Notes: a model not told the origin generated them from the sequence alone. 59,482 nt of DNA from Chroococcus sp. CMT-3BRIN-NPC107 (GCA_019359635.1 JAHHGY010000014.1:1-59482); one strand, 5' to 3'; shown: positions 1 to 8,550, numbered from the stretch's first letter. Numbers and translations are program-made.

Positions 1-1
1 G

Positions 2-124
2 CATGGACGTAAAGCTAAGAGCATTTTTCGCTATGGCTTTGACCATCTGCGAAATATTGTTCTCAATTTGGAGCAGAAAATGGATGATTTCTTAAATGCT
101 CTACATTTTTTGTCCTGTACTTAG
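2..124 (+). mobile_element. 3' end of an IS4-like transposase gene (truncated by window edge)
   Basis: An open frame enters from the left edge and gives 40 residues ending in a TAG stop. The residues include HGRKAKSIFRYGFDHLRN and end FLNALHFLSCT. This resembles the C-terminal tail of IS4-family transposases common in cyanobacteria, recognised from memory of the family. The DDE catalytic residues would lie outside the window. I could not define the terminal inverted repeat, so the right end of the element is only known to lie somewhere after 124, probably before the TPR reading frame becomes convincing near 180-200. Confidence 0.7.
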
Positions 125-141
125 GGCGACAGTATTTACCT

Positions 142-1041
142 TTGGGTAGCACTTTATATCGCTTGGGTTTGCTGCAACCTGTGTTAGCTGCCATTACTGG
201 AGTAATTAATAAAATTTCAGGCGATCGCCGTCTTAGCGAGACATACAACATTTTGGGCGATCTTTACTGGATTGTAGGCAAAATTCATCAAGCTATCGAT
301 TGCCAAGAAAAAGCGATCGCTTTAGCAACCCAAAATTTAACATCTCTAGCTTTGCCTCTTAGTCAACATACTATTTATTGCTTAAAAATGATTGAGATTG
401 ATTCTCTATTAAGCATTGGTTTGTACAAAATAGATTTATGGGAATTAACCGCCGCCGCAGACTTATTTCAAAGTGCGATCGCCCTTGCTAAAGATACTTC
501 CCATCATCGTTGGGCAGAAAAAGCAACTGTTTGTTTGGCATTGATAAATTCTTATTTAGGTTTTAGCAAAGAATCTCGTTTATTAATAGAGCCTATTTAC
601 CAGGCTATTTTGACTAAAAAAGTACCAGAATATACAGGTAGGTTTGCTTATTTCCTTCAATTAATCAGTCAAACCTACGTTAATTTGAAAGAATTTGAAA
701 AAGCAGATGAGATGTATCATCAAGCCTTATTTTTTGCTCAAGAAAGTCACTATACTCAAGTACAAGCAAAAACCCTCAACGCTTTAGCAGAAATAAATAA
801 ACAAAAAGATTCATGTTTACTAGCCATTCAGCACCATTTACTAGCAATAACTTTGCTAGAAAGTATTGGGGCAAAATGCGACTTAGCAGAAGCTTACTGT
901 CAATTAGGATTGACTTATAAAAAAATGAATAAGCAAGATGAAAGTATTACAAACTTTAACCTGGCAATTCAACTATTTACGAATATGCAAGCCCCAAACC
1001 AAGTAGAAAAAGTGTTAAAAGAAAAAATCAAACTTATCTAG
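142..1041 (+). CDS. TPR-repeat protein, probably 5'-truncated by the adjacent insertion sequence
   Basis: The protein is 299 residues of helical tetratricopeptide-like repeats. Examples are ETYNILGDLYWIVGKIHQA near residue 35, AEKATVCLALINSYLG near 130, and AEAYCQLGLTYKKMNKQDE near 265. No signal peptide, membrane segment or catalytic domain is visible. The only available start is a TTG with no convincing ribosome binding site, and the first ~20 residues read from DNA next to the transposase 3' end. The likely reading is that an IS insertion removed the true N-terminus and any partner domain. Proteins with such repeats mediate protein-protein contacts, but the partner cannot be inferred. It could still be expressed from an IS-borne promoter. 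Confidence 0.65.
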   Translation: MGSTLYRLGLLQPVLAAITGVINKISGDRRLSETYNILGDLYWIVGKIHQAIDCQEKAIALATQNLTSLALPLSQHTIYCLKMIEIDSLLSIGLYKIDLWELTAAADLFQSAIALAKDTSHHRWAEKATVCLALINSYLGFSKESRLLIEPIYQAILTKKVPEYTGRFAYFLQLISQTYVNLKEFEKADEMYHQALFFAQESHYTQVQAKTLNALAEINKQKDSCLLAIQHHLLAITLLESIGAKCDLAEAYCQLGLTYKKMNKQDESITNFNLAIQLFTNMQAPNQVEKVLKEKIKLI

Positions 1042-1082
1042 TAAACCTCGATCGCATTGAGTCACGCAAACGATTAAAATTG

Positions 1083-2036
1083 CTATTTTTCGTAGATTTC
1101 GTAAGCAGCAACAATTCTTTGTACCAAAGGGTGACGGACGACATCTTTTTGAGAAAATTCGCAAAAAGCAATACCTTCCACATTTTGCAGAATTTTTAAA
1201 GATACGGCTAATCCTGACTGTTGATTTAAAGGTAAATCCGTTTGCGTCATATCCCCCGTTACTACCATCCGCGAACGATAACCCAAACGAGTCAACACCA
1301 TTTTCATCTGAGAAGGTGTAGTATTTTGGGCTTCGTCTACAATTACAAAAGCATTATTGAGAGTGCGACCGCGCATATAGGCTAAAGGCGCTACTTCAAT
1401 AACTCCACGCTCCATCAAACTTGGGACTTTTTCAGGATCGATAAATTCATTAATCGCATCGTAAAGCGGACGCAGATAAGGATTAACTTTTTGTTGCAAA
1501 TCTCCTGGCAAAAAGCCGAGTTTTTCTCCTGCTTCTACGGCCGGACGAGTTAAAATTATCCGATCGTACTGATTGGCTAAAAGTGCTTTAACGGCAACAA
1601 CTACCGCTAAAAAAGTTTTACCCGTACCTGCTGGCCCAGAGCAAAAAATTAGATCGTTGTGGTTAAGGGCGCGGATATATTGCCTTTGGCGAAAAGTTTT
1701 GGCACGGATTTCTTCACCTTTGCGGGTTTTAGCGACAATATCTCGCTGCAAATCTTGCAATTCGTCTTGGCGTTCGGTATCCAAAGCTTGCCTAGCTGTA
1801 GAGATATCTGCTAGAGAAATAATTGTACCTTTAACCCATAAGTATTTAAGACTTTGCACCAACTTTCGGCTCAGTTCAACTTGCTGCTCTGTTCCCGAAA
1901 TGTACAGTTCTTGCCCGCGCAGTACAAGCAGCGCCCCAGTTTGTCGGGCGATCGCTTTTAAATTTTCTTCGCCATCTCCTGATAAGGCGATCGCACTTTC
2001 TTTGCTCGGCAGTTGAATCGTCGATGCTTCTGCCAT
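1083..2036 (-). CDS. phoH: PhoH-family ATPase
   Basis: At 317 residues it has the usual length of bacterial PhoH-like proteins. Residues ~1-75 form the N-terminal KH-like segment. The Walker A motif is GPAGTGKTFLAVVVA near residue 135. Walker B is VIVDEAQNT near 233, followed by the helicase-like sensor TGDMTQTDLP. The family is associated with RNA metabolism and ribosome maturation. The start is ATG. It is the last gene of a minus-strand cluster after rpsP and a KH-domain gene, an order common in cyanobacteria, which supports a role in RNA or ribosome handling. A 107-bp spacer separates it from the KH gene. Confidence 0.93.
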   Translation of the reverse strand: MAEASTIQLPSKESAIALSGDGEENLKAIARQTGALLVLRGQELYISGTEQQVELSRKLVQSLKYLWVKGTIISLADISTARQALDTERQDELQDLQRDIVAKTRKGEEIRAKTFRQRQYIRALNHNDLIFCSGPAGTGKTFLAVVVAVKALLANQYDRIILTRPAVEAGEKLGFLPGDLQQKVNPYLRPLYDAINEFIDPEKVPSLMERGVIEVAPLAYMRGRTLNNAFVIVDEAQNTTPSQMKMVLTRLGYRSRMVVTGDMTQTDLPLNQQSGLAVSLKILQNVEGIAFCEFSQKDVVRHPLVQRIVAAYEIYEK

Positions 2037-2143
2037 AAATATTTTTATGATAAAAATTGTACTTGCTACTAAGCTGAGAAGCTATTAACGGTTAACTTGT
2101 AAATTTTGAGCTTTCAAGCTAACCGCAAAAAATTAGGGATTTT

Positions 2144-2569
2144 TTAGCTATTACCATCCACATTTAAGCGAGGACGAAGCTTAATTGCAGGTTTAGGCAG
2201 GGCGCTTTCCCTTGGAGTTGGCGAGAAGGAATCTTCTCCCCGGCGAACTTCGCGTTGTGATTCTCTTGATTGTGAGGGATTTTCCCGCTCTATTTGCTCT
2301 CCCTCGAAGGAGTTAGAGGGTTGGCTACCGTAAATATCTAAGTACACTGAATGCCCAGCAAAGTTGGCTGCTGCCGCTACTACTGTTTTAATTACTTGTA
2401 TATTGCGTCCGCCACGACCAAAAACTCGCCCTTTGTCTTCTCCTTCAAAGGCGACGCGAATCCAGACGCGATCGGCACTTTCGGAAGTTTCGCAATCAAT
2501 ACTTAAAGAGTTGGCTGATTCTAAAAATGGCTCGATGAGAAAGCGCACCAAGCCAGTGTAGTCGGGCAT
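2144..2569 (-). CDS. khpA: KH-domain RNA-binding protein (KhpA/YlqC-like)
   Basis: The 141-residue protein starts at the ATG encoding MPDYTGLVRFLIEPFLE. An upstream in-frame start at 2620 would overlap rpsP by 41 bp and is less likely. The KH signature GRGGRNIQVIKTVVAAAA lies near residues 60-80. It is preceded by RVWIRVAFEGEDKGRVFG, typical of the small single-KH family that binds RNA and affects ribosome and small-RNA metabolism. After residue ~100 there is a charged, Ser/Pro/Arg-rich low-complexity tail longer than in the minimal ~80-residue bacterial form. It lies 10 bp downstream of rpsP, so co-transcription and perhaps translational coupling are expected. Confidence 0.88.
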   Translation of the reverse strand: MPDYTGLVRFLIEPFLESANSLSIDCETSESADRVWIRVAFEGEDKGRVFGRGGRNIQVIKTVVAAAANFAGHSVYLDIYGSQPSNSFEGEQIERENPSQSRESQREVRRGEDSFSPTPRESALPKPAIKLRPRLNVDGNS

Positions 2570-2579
2570 TTTTGTTGAA

Positions 2580-2843
2580 TTATGGTTGAGCGGTTGTGGC
2601 ACTGATTTGTTCAAAAACATTTGCTTTGCGTAGGATGCTCCGCACGGTTTCCGATGGTTGAGCGCCTTGCTGGAGTCTGCGAATAATTCCCGGAACGTCT
2701 AATTTTACTTCATCGGTGCGGGGATTATAAAAACCTAATTCTTCTAGTGGACGACCATCTCGGCGATCGCGGCTATTGATTGCTACTATCCGGTAACTTG
2801 CTTCGCGCTTTTTGCCGAAACGCTTTAATCGCAGTTTGACCAT
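2580..2843 (-). CDS. rpsP: 30S ribosomal protein S16
   Basis: The protein has 87 residues beginning [18 protein letters not shown]. It contains the family signatures [22 protein letters not shown] and [16 protein letters not shown]. It is an assembly protein of the small ribosomal subunit. The start is ATG. It is the first gene of the rpsP - KH - phoH cluster. In many cyanobacteria and other bacteria ffh lies immediately upstream; here the upstream neighbour is instead the divergent response regulator 319 bp away. Confidence 0.97.
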   Translation of the reverse strand: MVKLRLKRFGKKREASYRIVAINSRDRRDGRPLEELGFYNPRTDEVKLDVPGIIRRLQQGAQPSETVRSILRKANVFEQISATTAQP

Positions 2844-3162
2844 GTTCTGGGTTAATTTTGCTGGGTTTATTTAATCAACTTCTTATTTTACCACTTCTGG
2901 AAAGAATTTCTATAGAAGATAATATTTATACATTAAAGGCGATCGCTATAGACAGTAATAAAAAGCTCCAAAGCCGCGATGCTTTTTTAAGGTTCTTACC
3001 ACTGGAAGACATACAAATCGTCTCAGCTTTTCTAATATAAGAAAATTTAAAACAGCCTAAGTAGGTTGGCGCAATTAAACTTACAATAGTTTTCAATCAT
3101 TGCAAGAGTTTCAGGCAAAGCTATCTTATATTTGATTCAGCCCACCTACTTAGTCGCCTAGC
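2844..3162. promoter_or_regulatory. Divergent promoter region rpsP / rppA with a long-spaced inverted repeat
   Basis: This 319-bp spacer separates two divergent genes and must hold promoters for both. The 10-bp arms CTAAGTAGGT (3057-3066) and ACCTACTTAG (3144-3153) are exact reverse complements, 77 bp apart. The right arm ends 9 bp before the rppA ATG. A 60-codon plus-strand frame at 2858-3040 shows no protein-like features and is not called. No -10/-35 pair was clear enough to assign. Confidence 0.5.
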
Positions 3163-3846
3163 ATGAGAATCTTACTTGTAGAAGATGACCCCGCGCAATT
3201 AGAACCGTTACATACAGTTTTGTTGCAAGCAGGACATATTGTGGATGGGTTAGAAGATGGAGAAACAGCGCAATGGCTGCTATCTCAAAAAGAATACGAT
3301 TTGCTGATTTTAGACTGGATGCTACCTAAAGTTAGTGGTTTAAGCTTGTGTCGTCAGTATCGAAGTTTGGGAAAAACTGCACCCGTACTTATGCTTACGG
3401 CTAAAGATACGATCGCCGATAAAGTTGCAGGTTTAGATGCGGGTGCGGATGATTATTTAGTTAAACCCACGGATTTAATCGAACTTTTAGCGCGAGTAAG
3501 GGCGTTAGGAAGGCGCTCGCCTGTCCTACAAGTAGATACGCTCACAGTAGGCGACTTGCACCTAAACTTGAATACTCTGACTGTAGAAGGTGAAACAAAT
3601 AAGGTACAACTAACAGCGCGAGAATTTCAGTTACTAGAATACTTTTTTCGTCATCCCGGACAAGTTTTAAGCCGCGATCGCATTGAGGACGCTTTATGGG
3701 AATGGGGTACAGAACCGGAAAGCAATGCAGTCACTACTTTAGTTAAACGATTGCGCCAACGTTTGCAAGCGTTGAATGCTACCGATTGGATTGAAACTAT
3801 TTACGGTATGGGTTATCGCTTTAAGGCTCCTCATGTTCAATCGTAG
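3163..3846 (+). CDS. rppA: OmpR/PhoB-type response regulator, RppA-like
   Basis: The 227-residue protein has an N-terminal receiver domain (about 1-115) with acidic pocket E7-D8-D9, phosphoacceptor D51 in [13 protein letters not shown], and K101 in [12 protein letters not shown]-terminal winged-helix domain (about 125-222) contains [18 protein letters not shown] and ends with the wing [10 protein letters not shown]. This class binds tandem direct repeats as a dimer. The sequence resembles cyanobacterial RppA/NrsR regulators, which in Synechocystis are tied to redox or nickel responses; the symbol rests on that resemblance. Its 3' end overlaps the kinase gene by 14 bp. Candidate target sites are noted at 5104 and 6271. 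Confidence 0.8.
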   Translation: MRILLVEDDPAQLEPLHTVLLQAGHIVDGLEDGETAQWLLSQKEYDLLILDWMLPKVSGLSLCRQYRSLGKTAPVLMLTAKDTIADKVAGLDAGADDYLVKPTDLIELLARVRALGRRSPVLQVDTLTVGDLHLNLNTLTVEGETNKVQLTAREFQLLEYFFRHPGQVLSRDRIEDALWEWGTEPESNAVTTLVKRLRQRLQALNATDWIETIYGMGYRFKAPHVQS

Positions 3847-5098
3847 CCGTCAAAATTTGGCTTGTTGGTTTACGCTGTCTATGGGCAGTATTGTGATTAT
3901 TTTCGCATCCTTGATTTATTACATTGAAGCCGTAGAGCAATTAGAAAGAACCGATCGCTTGCTCTACAAAAAAGCTGGAATAATGGCAGCTAGTGTCAAA
4001 CAGCAGTTTTATAAAAGTCAAAAACAGATAAATTTAGAAAACGTCCCCTTGTTGGGTAATAATCCCGAACCCTTGGATAGTGCGGTAACTTACGCGCGAT
4101 GGTACAACGAGCAAGGGTTTATAGTTCAGTTTTTTGGTACGCCTCCCCCAGAAAGGTTAGAAAAAATCCTCCAATTTAAAACAATTAAGGCTGATAGCGA
4201 TCGCACTGATTGGGTTCGTCAAGTAACGCTACCCGTTCGTCAAGATAAGTTATTAATCGGCTACGTTCAAGTTGGTATCGCTCTTACAACGGTTCGAGAC
4301 GCTTTAAATCAGTTGCGAATAGTTTTAACAGTGGTAGTGCTGGGAACTTTAGGCGCGATCGCACTTGTAGGTTGGTTTTTGGGTGGTTTGGCAATGCAGC
4401 CAATTCGTCAGTCTTACGAGCAGTTGCAGCGCTTCGCGGCGGATGCTTCTCACGAACTACGCAATCCTTTAGCTGCAGTTATTAGTAACGCTCAAGTTGG
4501 GTTACTTGCGCCTCCCGGAGATGATTCCCAGCAAAAGCGGTTTGAAAAAATTGTGGAAGCGGCTAAGTTGATGAGTATGCTTGTCACTCAACTGTTATTT
4601 TTGGCTCGTCATGAAGGAAAATTGCCCTCAGAGGCTTTGTCAAATATAGATTTAAGGGTTTTATTAACCGATGTGGCGAGAGATTATAAACTTCAAGCTA
4701 AAAAGATAAACTTTATTACCTACTTTCCACCGCAACCTGTAGAAATAAAAGCCGATGCAAATTTGATTCGTCAAGCGGTAATGAATTTGCTCAACAATGC
4801 TTGTAAGTATACCGATGATGGCGGTACGGTGCAGTTAAAACTATCAGTTCAAGCGCATCAAGGATTGATTCAAGTTATCGATAGCGGTGTGGGCATTTCG
4901 CTGGAACATTTACCCCATATTTTTCAACGATTTTATCGCGTGGATGGGGAACGTAACAAGGCTAGTGGCGGTTTTGGGTTAGGACTTGCGATCGCCGAGC
5001 AAATTGTTAAAGCGCACAATGGGCAAATTAGCGTTACTAGCAAGGTTAGGCTTGGTTCCACTTTTCAAATTAAATTGCCCCTTAGTTCCACATCCTAA
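3833..5098 (+). CDS. rppB: Sensor histidine kinase, RppB-like
   Basis: Starting at the ATG encoding MFNRSRQNL gives 421 residues; this overlaps the regulator gene by 14 bp and is preferred over an upstream in-frame start at 3776. There are two membrane helices (about 12-32 and 160-185) flanking a ~125-residue extracytoplasmic sensor region that includes [13 protein letters not shown]. The H-box [13 protein letters not shown] carries the phosphorylated His (about 207). N-box [17 protein letters not shown] and G-boxes DSGVGIS and [14 protein letters not shown] complete the ATPase domain. There is no separate HAMP signature beyond the short linker. Overlap with the regulator gene implies a cognate pair. 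The stimulus is not visible from sequence. Confidence 0.82.
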   Translation: MFNRSRQNLACWFTLSMGSIVIIFASLIYYIEAVEQLERTDRLLYKKAGIMAASVKQQFYKSQKQINLENVPLLGNNPEPLDSAVTYARWYNEQGFIVQFFGTPPPERLEKILQFKTIKADSDRTDWVRQVTLPVRQDKLLIGYVQVGIALTTVRDALNQLRIVLTVVVLGTLGAIALVGWFLGGLAMQPIRQSYEQLQRFAADASHELRNPLAAVISNAQVGLLAPPGDDSQQKRFEKIVEAAKLMSMLVTQLLFLARHEGKLPSEALSNIDLRVLLTDVARDYKLQAKKINFITYFPPQPVEIKADANLIRQAVMNLLNNACKYTDDGGTVQLKLSVQAHQGLIQVIDSGVGISLEHLPHIFQRFYRVDGERNKASGGFGLGLAIAEQIVKAHNGQISVTSKVRLGSTFQIKLPLSSTS

Positions 5099-5103
5099 TT
5101 CTT

Positions 5104-5126
5104 GTCACTTTGTCGTCACATTTATT
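5104..5126. promoter_or_regulatory. Candidate response-regulator operator (copy 1)
   Basis: Two GTCAC pentamers at 5104-5108 and 5115-5119 are spaced exactly 11 bp start to start, the spacing used by OmpR/PhoB-type dimers. The 23-bp block differs at one position from the block at 6271-6293. It lies 5 bp after the kinase stop and 225 bp before the secreted-protein ATG at 5351. Assignment to RppA is inference from proximity. Confidence 0.45.
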
Positions 5127-5350
5127 GCTCATCATAAAAGCAACAGATTAAATAATTTTTCTTTTTAATCTGCTAGGTCAATCAGCTATTAAAGCTCGAC
5201 CTTTTTATTGATGTCTTGTTTTTTAGTAGATAGTACTGCTTATCAGATTTTACATCTATCGTGAGTATTAATTTACTGAGAAACAAGGTCAAATATCAAT
5301 TAAGACCAAAGAAATTATTGTTAGTTTATCAGCAAGGAAACGCGATCGCT

Positions 5351-6238
5351 ATGAGTCTAAAAAAGATTTATTTGTTAATCGGTATAACTACCGCCTCTGT
5401 ATTTTTAAGTAGTATTGCAGCCCAAGCTCAAACTACAAAATCACCAGAGCAAAATACATTAATAATTGCCGAAAGTACAGAAAAAATCAAACCAAGTTTT
5501 GAGCGTACAGATGCCGATTATGAGTCTATGGCTCAACTTTCTGCACCCCAAAACGAGCCTACACAAACCGCACCTTTAGATAACAGCGTACCCAGCGACA
5601 GTACACAAACTGCGCCCTTAGATAACACCGTACCTAGCGATAGTACACCGACAACGCCCTCAGCGCCCTTAGACAACACCGTACCCAGCGATAGTACGCC
5701 AACAACGCCATCCTTTCAAACACCACCGAGCGATTATACGCCAACAACACCATCATCAAACCCCACACCACCGCCTTCTGATGGTAGCAATCCACCCTTA
5801 GACGGTGTTAATCCTGGTAGAGCAACTCGCTCTGGCTCTAGTTATATTGGGGTTGGTGGAAACATTGGACTTGGCGGGGAAACAGGTATAGGTGAAGGTT
5901 CTTTTAGTGTTATTAGTAAAGTGGGATTCACGCGAAACTTGTCAGTAAGACCCTCCGTTTTATTTGGAGATGATGTAACGGTTTTGTTGCCTGTAACCGT
6001 TGATTTTCCGGTGGAAGATTTGGAAATAACTAGACTTAATGTTGCTCCTTATATTGGTGGCGGCGCAATAATTTCTACAGGCGATGATAGCGATGTAGGA
6101 ATATTACTAACAGGTGGTTTAGATATACCTATAAATGCTCAATTTACAGCTACCGCCGGAGTAAATGTTGGGTTTGTTGATGATGATACTGATGTAGGGA
6201 TAATGGTTGGCGTTGGCTATAACTTTTCAGGACTTTAG
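5351..6238 (+). CDS. Secreted protein with Pro/Thr-rich repeats and a beta-rich C-terminal domain
   Basis: The start is the ATG at 5351, giving a typical signal peptide MSLKKIYLLIGITTASVFL ending at AAQAQ; a GTG 90 bp upstream adds a non-signal-like leader and is rejected. The mature protein has an acidic stretch, then about 90 residues of tandem Pro/Thr/Ser/Asp repeats built on APLDNTVPSDSTPTTPS. The last ~120 residues are Gly-rich alternating beta strands (GVGGNIGLGGETGIGEGSF, ending VGIMVGVGYNFSGL). The terminal pattern resembles a small outer-membrane beta-barrel, although the chain ends in Leu rather than Phe. The repeat region would act as a flexible spacer. Function is unknown. It follows the rppAB pair and carries one of the two candidate operators upstream. 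Confidence 0.75.
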   Translation: MSLKKIYLLIGITTASVFLSSIAAQAQTTKSPEQNTLIIAESTEKIKPSFERTDADYESMAQLSAPQNEPTQTAPLDNSVPSDSTQTAPLDNTVPSDSTPTTPSAPLDNTVPSDSTPTTPSFQTPPSDYTPTTPSSNPTPPPSDGSNPPLDGVNPGRATRSGSSYIGVGGNIGLGGETGIGEGSFSVISKVGFTRNLSVRPSVLFGDDVTVLLPVTVDFPVEDLEITRLNVAPYIGGGAIISTGDDSDVGILLTGGLDIPINAQFTATAGVNVGFVDDDTDVGIMVGVGYNFSGL

Positions 6239-6270
6239 AGACAAAAGTGCGATCGCATCTTAAAGCTACT

Positions 6271-6293
6271 GTCACTTTCTCGTCACATTTATT
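6271..6293. promoter_or_regulatory. Candidate response-regulator operator (copy 2)
   Basis: GTCAC occurs at 6271-6275 and 6282-6286, 11 bp apart. The 23-bp block matches copy 1 at 22 of 23 positions. It sits 33 bp after the previous gene and about 120 bp before the permease start, where an activator site would be expected. Regulator assignment is inferred. Confidence 0.45.
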
Positions 6294-6414
6294 TGCAAAA
6301 CTAATTTCAAGTCAAAGTTTTGACGAAAGCAAATAATCAATCGCGTGATCGCAATTTTATAGAATCTCTATTAATTGCGCCATCCAATACCAGTTTTAAA
6401 CAATGGGAGGTGGA

Positions 6415-7767
6415 ATGACACAAAAATCCGATCGCCAGGTAAACGGGCAAGTTGCAGCTTTAAACGAAGCCGCCCCAAAAAGTGCGATCGCTCTTGGCGA
6501 TGCGTTAGCGCTAATTGTCGGTTTGGTTATCGGTGTGGGGATTTTTCAAACCCCCTCTATAGTTGCCAGCAATTTAGGTAGCAATTTTGCGGTGCTACTA
6601 GCTTGGGTTTTAGGCGGTGTAATGTCTCTAATTGGCGCTCTTTGTTATGGAGAATTAGCGACAGCTTATCCTCATGCTGGCGGTAATTATCATTACTTGA
6701 TGCGTGCCTTTGGCTCTAAGGTAGCTTTTCTATTTGCTTGGGCGCGAATGGCAGTAATTCAAACTGGCTCTATTGCTACTGTAGCCTTTGTTTTTGGCGA
6801 TTATGCCTCCGAATTATTACGCCTTGGTAACTACTCACCGTCTATTTATGCAGCCCTCGCTGTCATTGTCCTAACAAGCTTAAATATTGTCGGTGTCGAG
6901 CAAGGAAAATGGACGCAAAACTGGCTGAGTATCGCTAAAGTCTTGGGTTTGCTGTTGGTAATTATTGTCGGGGCAACTTTTATTACGCCCTCTTTACCAC
7001 CTGTAACCGCCCGTGCGATCGCTCAAACCAATTGGGGTTCGGCGATGGTTTTTGTGCTGTTTTCCTTTGGCGGCTGGAATGAAGCCGCTTACATATCTGC
7101 GGAGTTGCACAATGTCAAAAAGAACATGGTGCGGTTACTAATGTGGAGTATTGGCATTATTACCGCCATTTATTTGTTAATCAACTTTGCCTACTTGCAT
7201 GGCTTAGGATTAACTGCAATGACCCAATCGGAAGCTGTAGCCGCCGACTTGATGCGTAACACTTTTGGACAACCAGGAGCGTTATTTATTAGTTTGTTAA
7301 TTGCGATCGCAACTTTGGGCGCAACTAATGCCAATATCTTTACTGGCGCTCGAACTAACTACGCTTTGGGTCAAGATTTTCGCATATTTTCCTTTTTGGG
7401 ACACTGGAATCGCGCTAATACTCCCAAAAATGCCCTAATCGTCCAAGGTGCAATTGCTTTAGCTTTAGTATTGCTGGGTAGTTTTACCCGCAAAGGCTTT
7501 ACCACAATGGTAGATTATACTGCCCCAGTTTTCTGGTTCTTTTTTCTCTTAAGCGGAGTATCGCTATTTGTTTTACGAGCTAAAGAACCTCAAACTCCTC
7601 GCCCTTTCCGCGTTCCTTTTTATCCAGTTACGCCAATTTTGTTTTGTCTCACTTGCGGCTATTTGCTGTATTCCAGCCTAGTTTATACAGACATTGGGGC
7701 GGCTTTTGGTGTTGCTGTAGTTGTTGCGGGTCTGCCGCTATTGTGGCGATCTTCTTATCAAAATTAA
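6415..7767 (+). CDS. APC-superfamily amino acid permease
   Basis: The start is ATG 6415, which has GGGAGG just upstream at 6405-6410; an in-frame ATG at 6403 lies across that purine run. The product is ~450 residues with about 12 hydrophobic helices. The first helix carries the family glycine motif LIVGLVIGVGIFQTPSIVA, used for amine/carboxylate binding. GVMSLIGALCYGELATAYP and the Trp/Asn-rich FSFGGWNEAAYISAEL are also typical of the APC family (LAT/AAT type). It would exchange or import amino acids at the inner membrane; the substrate is not predictable. The next gene follows after 20 bp, suggesting co-transcription. Confidence 0.85.
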   Translation: MTQKSDRQVNGQVAALNEAAPKSAIALGDALALIVGLVIGVGIFQTPSIVASNLGSNFAVLLAWVLGGVMSLIGALCYGELATAYPHAGGNYHYLMRAFGSKVAFLFAWARMAVIQTGSIATVAFVFGDYASELLRLGNYSPSIYAALAVIVLTSLNIVGVEQGKWTQNWLSIAKVLGLLLVIIVGATFITPSLPPVTARAIAQTNWGSAMVFVLFSFGGWNEAAYISAELHNVKKNMVRLLMWSIGIITAIYLLINFAYLHGLGLTAMTQSEAVAADLMRNTFGQPGALFISLLIAIATLGATNANIFTGARTNYALGQDFRIFSFLGHWNRANTPKNALIVQGAIALALVLLGSFTRKGFTTMVDYTAPVFWFFFLLSGVSLFVLRAKEPQTPRPFRVPFYPVTPILFCLTCGYLLYSSLVYTDIGAAFGVAVVVAGLPLLWRSSYQN

Positions 7768-7787
7768 CCAAATTACCAGGAGAAATT

Positions 7788-8435
7788 ATGCAGCTAAAAA
7801 AATTCTTCGTAGTAGCGGTAGGTGTTAGTAGCTTAATGTTTGCTGGTTGCACCCAACAGCGAGATTTTGACGCTCAAGCTCAACAAAGCCCGACTACGAT
7901 TGAAACTCCAGCTTCAACAGAAGAAGAAGTTGAATCTCCCGAACCAGAATTAGATGTTCCTTACGTACCAACACCGAATGAAGTTGTAACTCAAATGTTG
8001 CAAATAGCTAATGTCAAAAAAGGTGATGTTGTCTACGATCTTGGTAGTGGTGACGGTCGAATTGTGATTACAGCAGCGCAAAAGTACGGTACGCGGGGAG
8101 TAGGGATAGATATTAACCCCGAACGGATTAGCGAAGCTAATGCTAATGCTCGCGCTGCAAAAGTAACCGATCGCGTCCAATTTCGTCAACAAGACCTATT
8201 TAAGACCAATTTGAGCGAGGCTACGGTAGTTACACTCTATTTACTGCCAGATATTAATGTTAAGCTGCGTCCTCAATTATTTAAGCAACTTAAGCCCGGT
8301 ACGCGCATTGTCTCCCACGATTTTGATATGGGCGAATGGAAGCCAGAGCGGGTTGTGCAAGTTAAAGGACCCACTCGCGAACATACTATTTATTACTGGA
8401 CTGTCCCGAAGACTATACCTGCTAATTTGCAGTAG
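7788..8435 (+). CDS. Class I SAM-dependent methyltransferase with a lipoprotein signal
   Basis: The ATG at 7788 is preceded by CAGGAGAAATT. The 215-residue product begins MQLKKFFVVAVGVSSLMFAG with a lipobox whose Cys is residue 21, followed by an acidic Glu/Pro/Thr linker to ~58. Motif I of Rossmann methyltransferases, VVYDLGSGDGRIVITAA, is at 81-97. Motif II GVGIDINPERISEAN and DRVQFRQQDLF follow. The family methylates small molecules or proteins in the cytoplasm. A lipoprotein signal is odd because SAM is cytoplasmic; either the N-terminus is a membrane tether or the fold has another role. The substrate is unknown. Confidence 0.78.
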   Translation: MQLKKFFVVAVGVSSLMFAGCTQQRDFDAQAQQSPTTIETPASTEEEVESPEPELDVPYVPTPNEVVTQMLQIANVKKGDVVYDLGSGDGRIVITAAQKYGTRGVGIDINPERISEANANARAAKVTDRVQFRQQDLFKTNLSEATVVTLYLLPDINVKLRPQLFKQLKPGTRIVSHDFDMGEWKPERVVQVKGPTREHTIYYWTVPKTIPANLQ

Positions 8436-8440
8436 ATGAC

Positions 8441-8530
8441 GTTGCTGAAAGTGTGATGATTTTCAAGGGTTGGTTGACGAAAAAGACAGAGTTTTTGGTT
8501 TTACCTTCTTTATCCCATTACCAATTGGTA
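8441..8530 (+). repeat. Dispersed intergenic repeat, copy A
   Basis: The segment beginning GTTGCTGAAAGTGT and running through TTTTCAAGGGT, AAAAAGAC and CCTTCTTT to CATTACCAATT is closely matched, with small gaps, by 33395-33475. Both copies are intergenic. The right end here merges into the 16-bp palindrome ATTACCAATTGGTAAT. No open frame is shared by the two copies, so it is likely a small mobile or structural repeat. Confidence 0.6.
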
Positions 8531-8550
8531 ATTGGTAATTTCATTTATTT

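Noticed and set aside
1573-2016. 147-codon frame antisense to phoH
   Set aside because: Lies wholly inside phoH and encodes low-complexity Ser/Arg sequence.
2858-3040. 60-codon plus-strand frame upstream of rppA
   Set aside because: Hydrophobic, compositionally random, no ribosome binding site or family resemblance; lies in a divergent promoter spacer.
5261-5350. Upstream GTG start for the secreted repeat protein
   Set aside because: Would place 30 non-signal residues before a complete signal peptide; the ATG at 5351 fits better.
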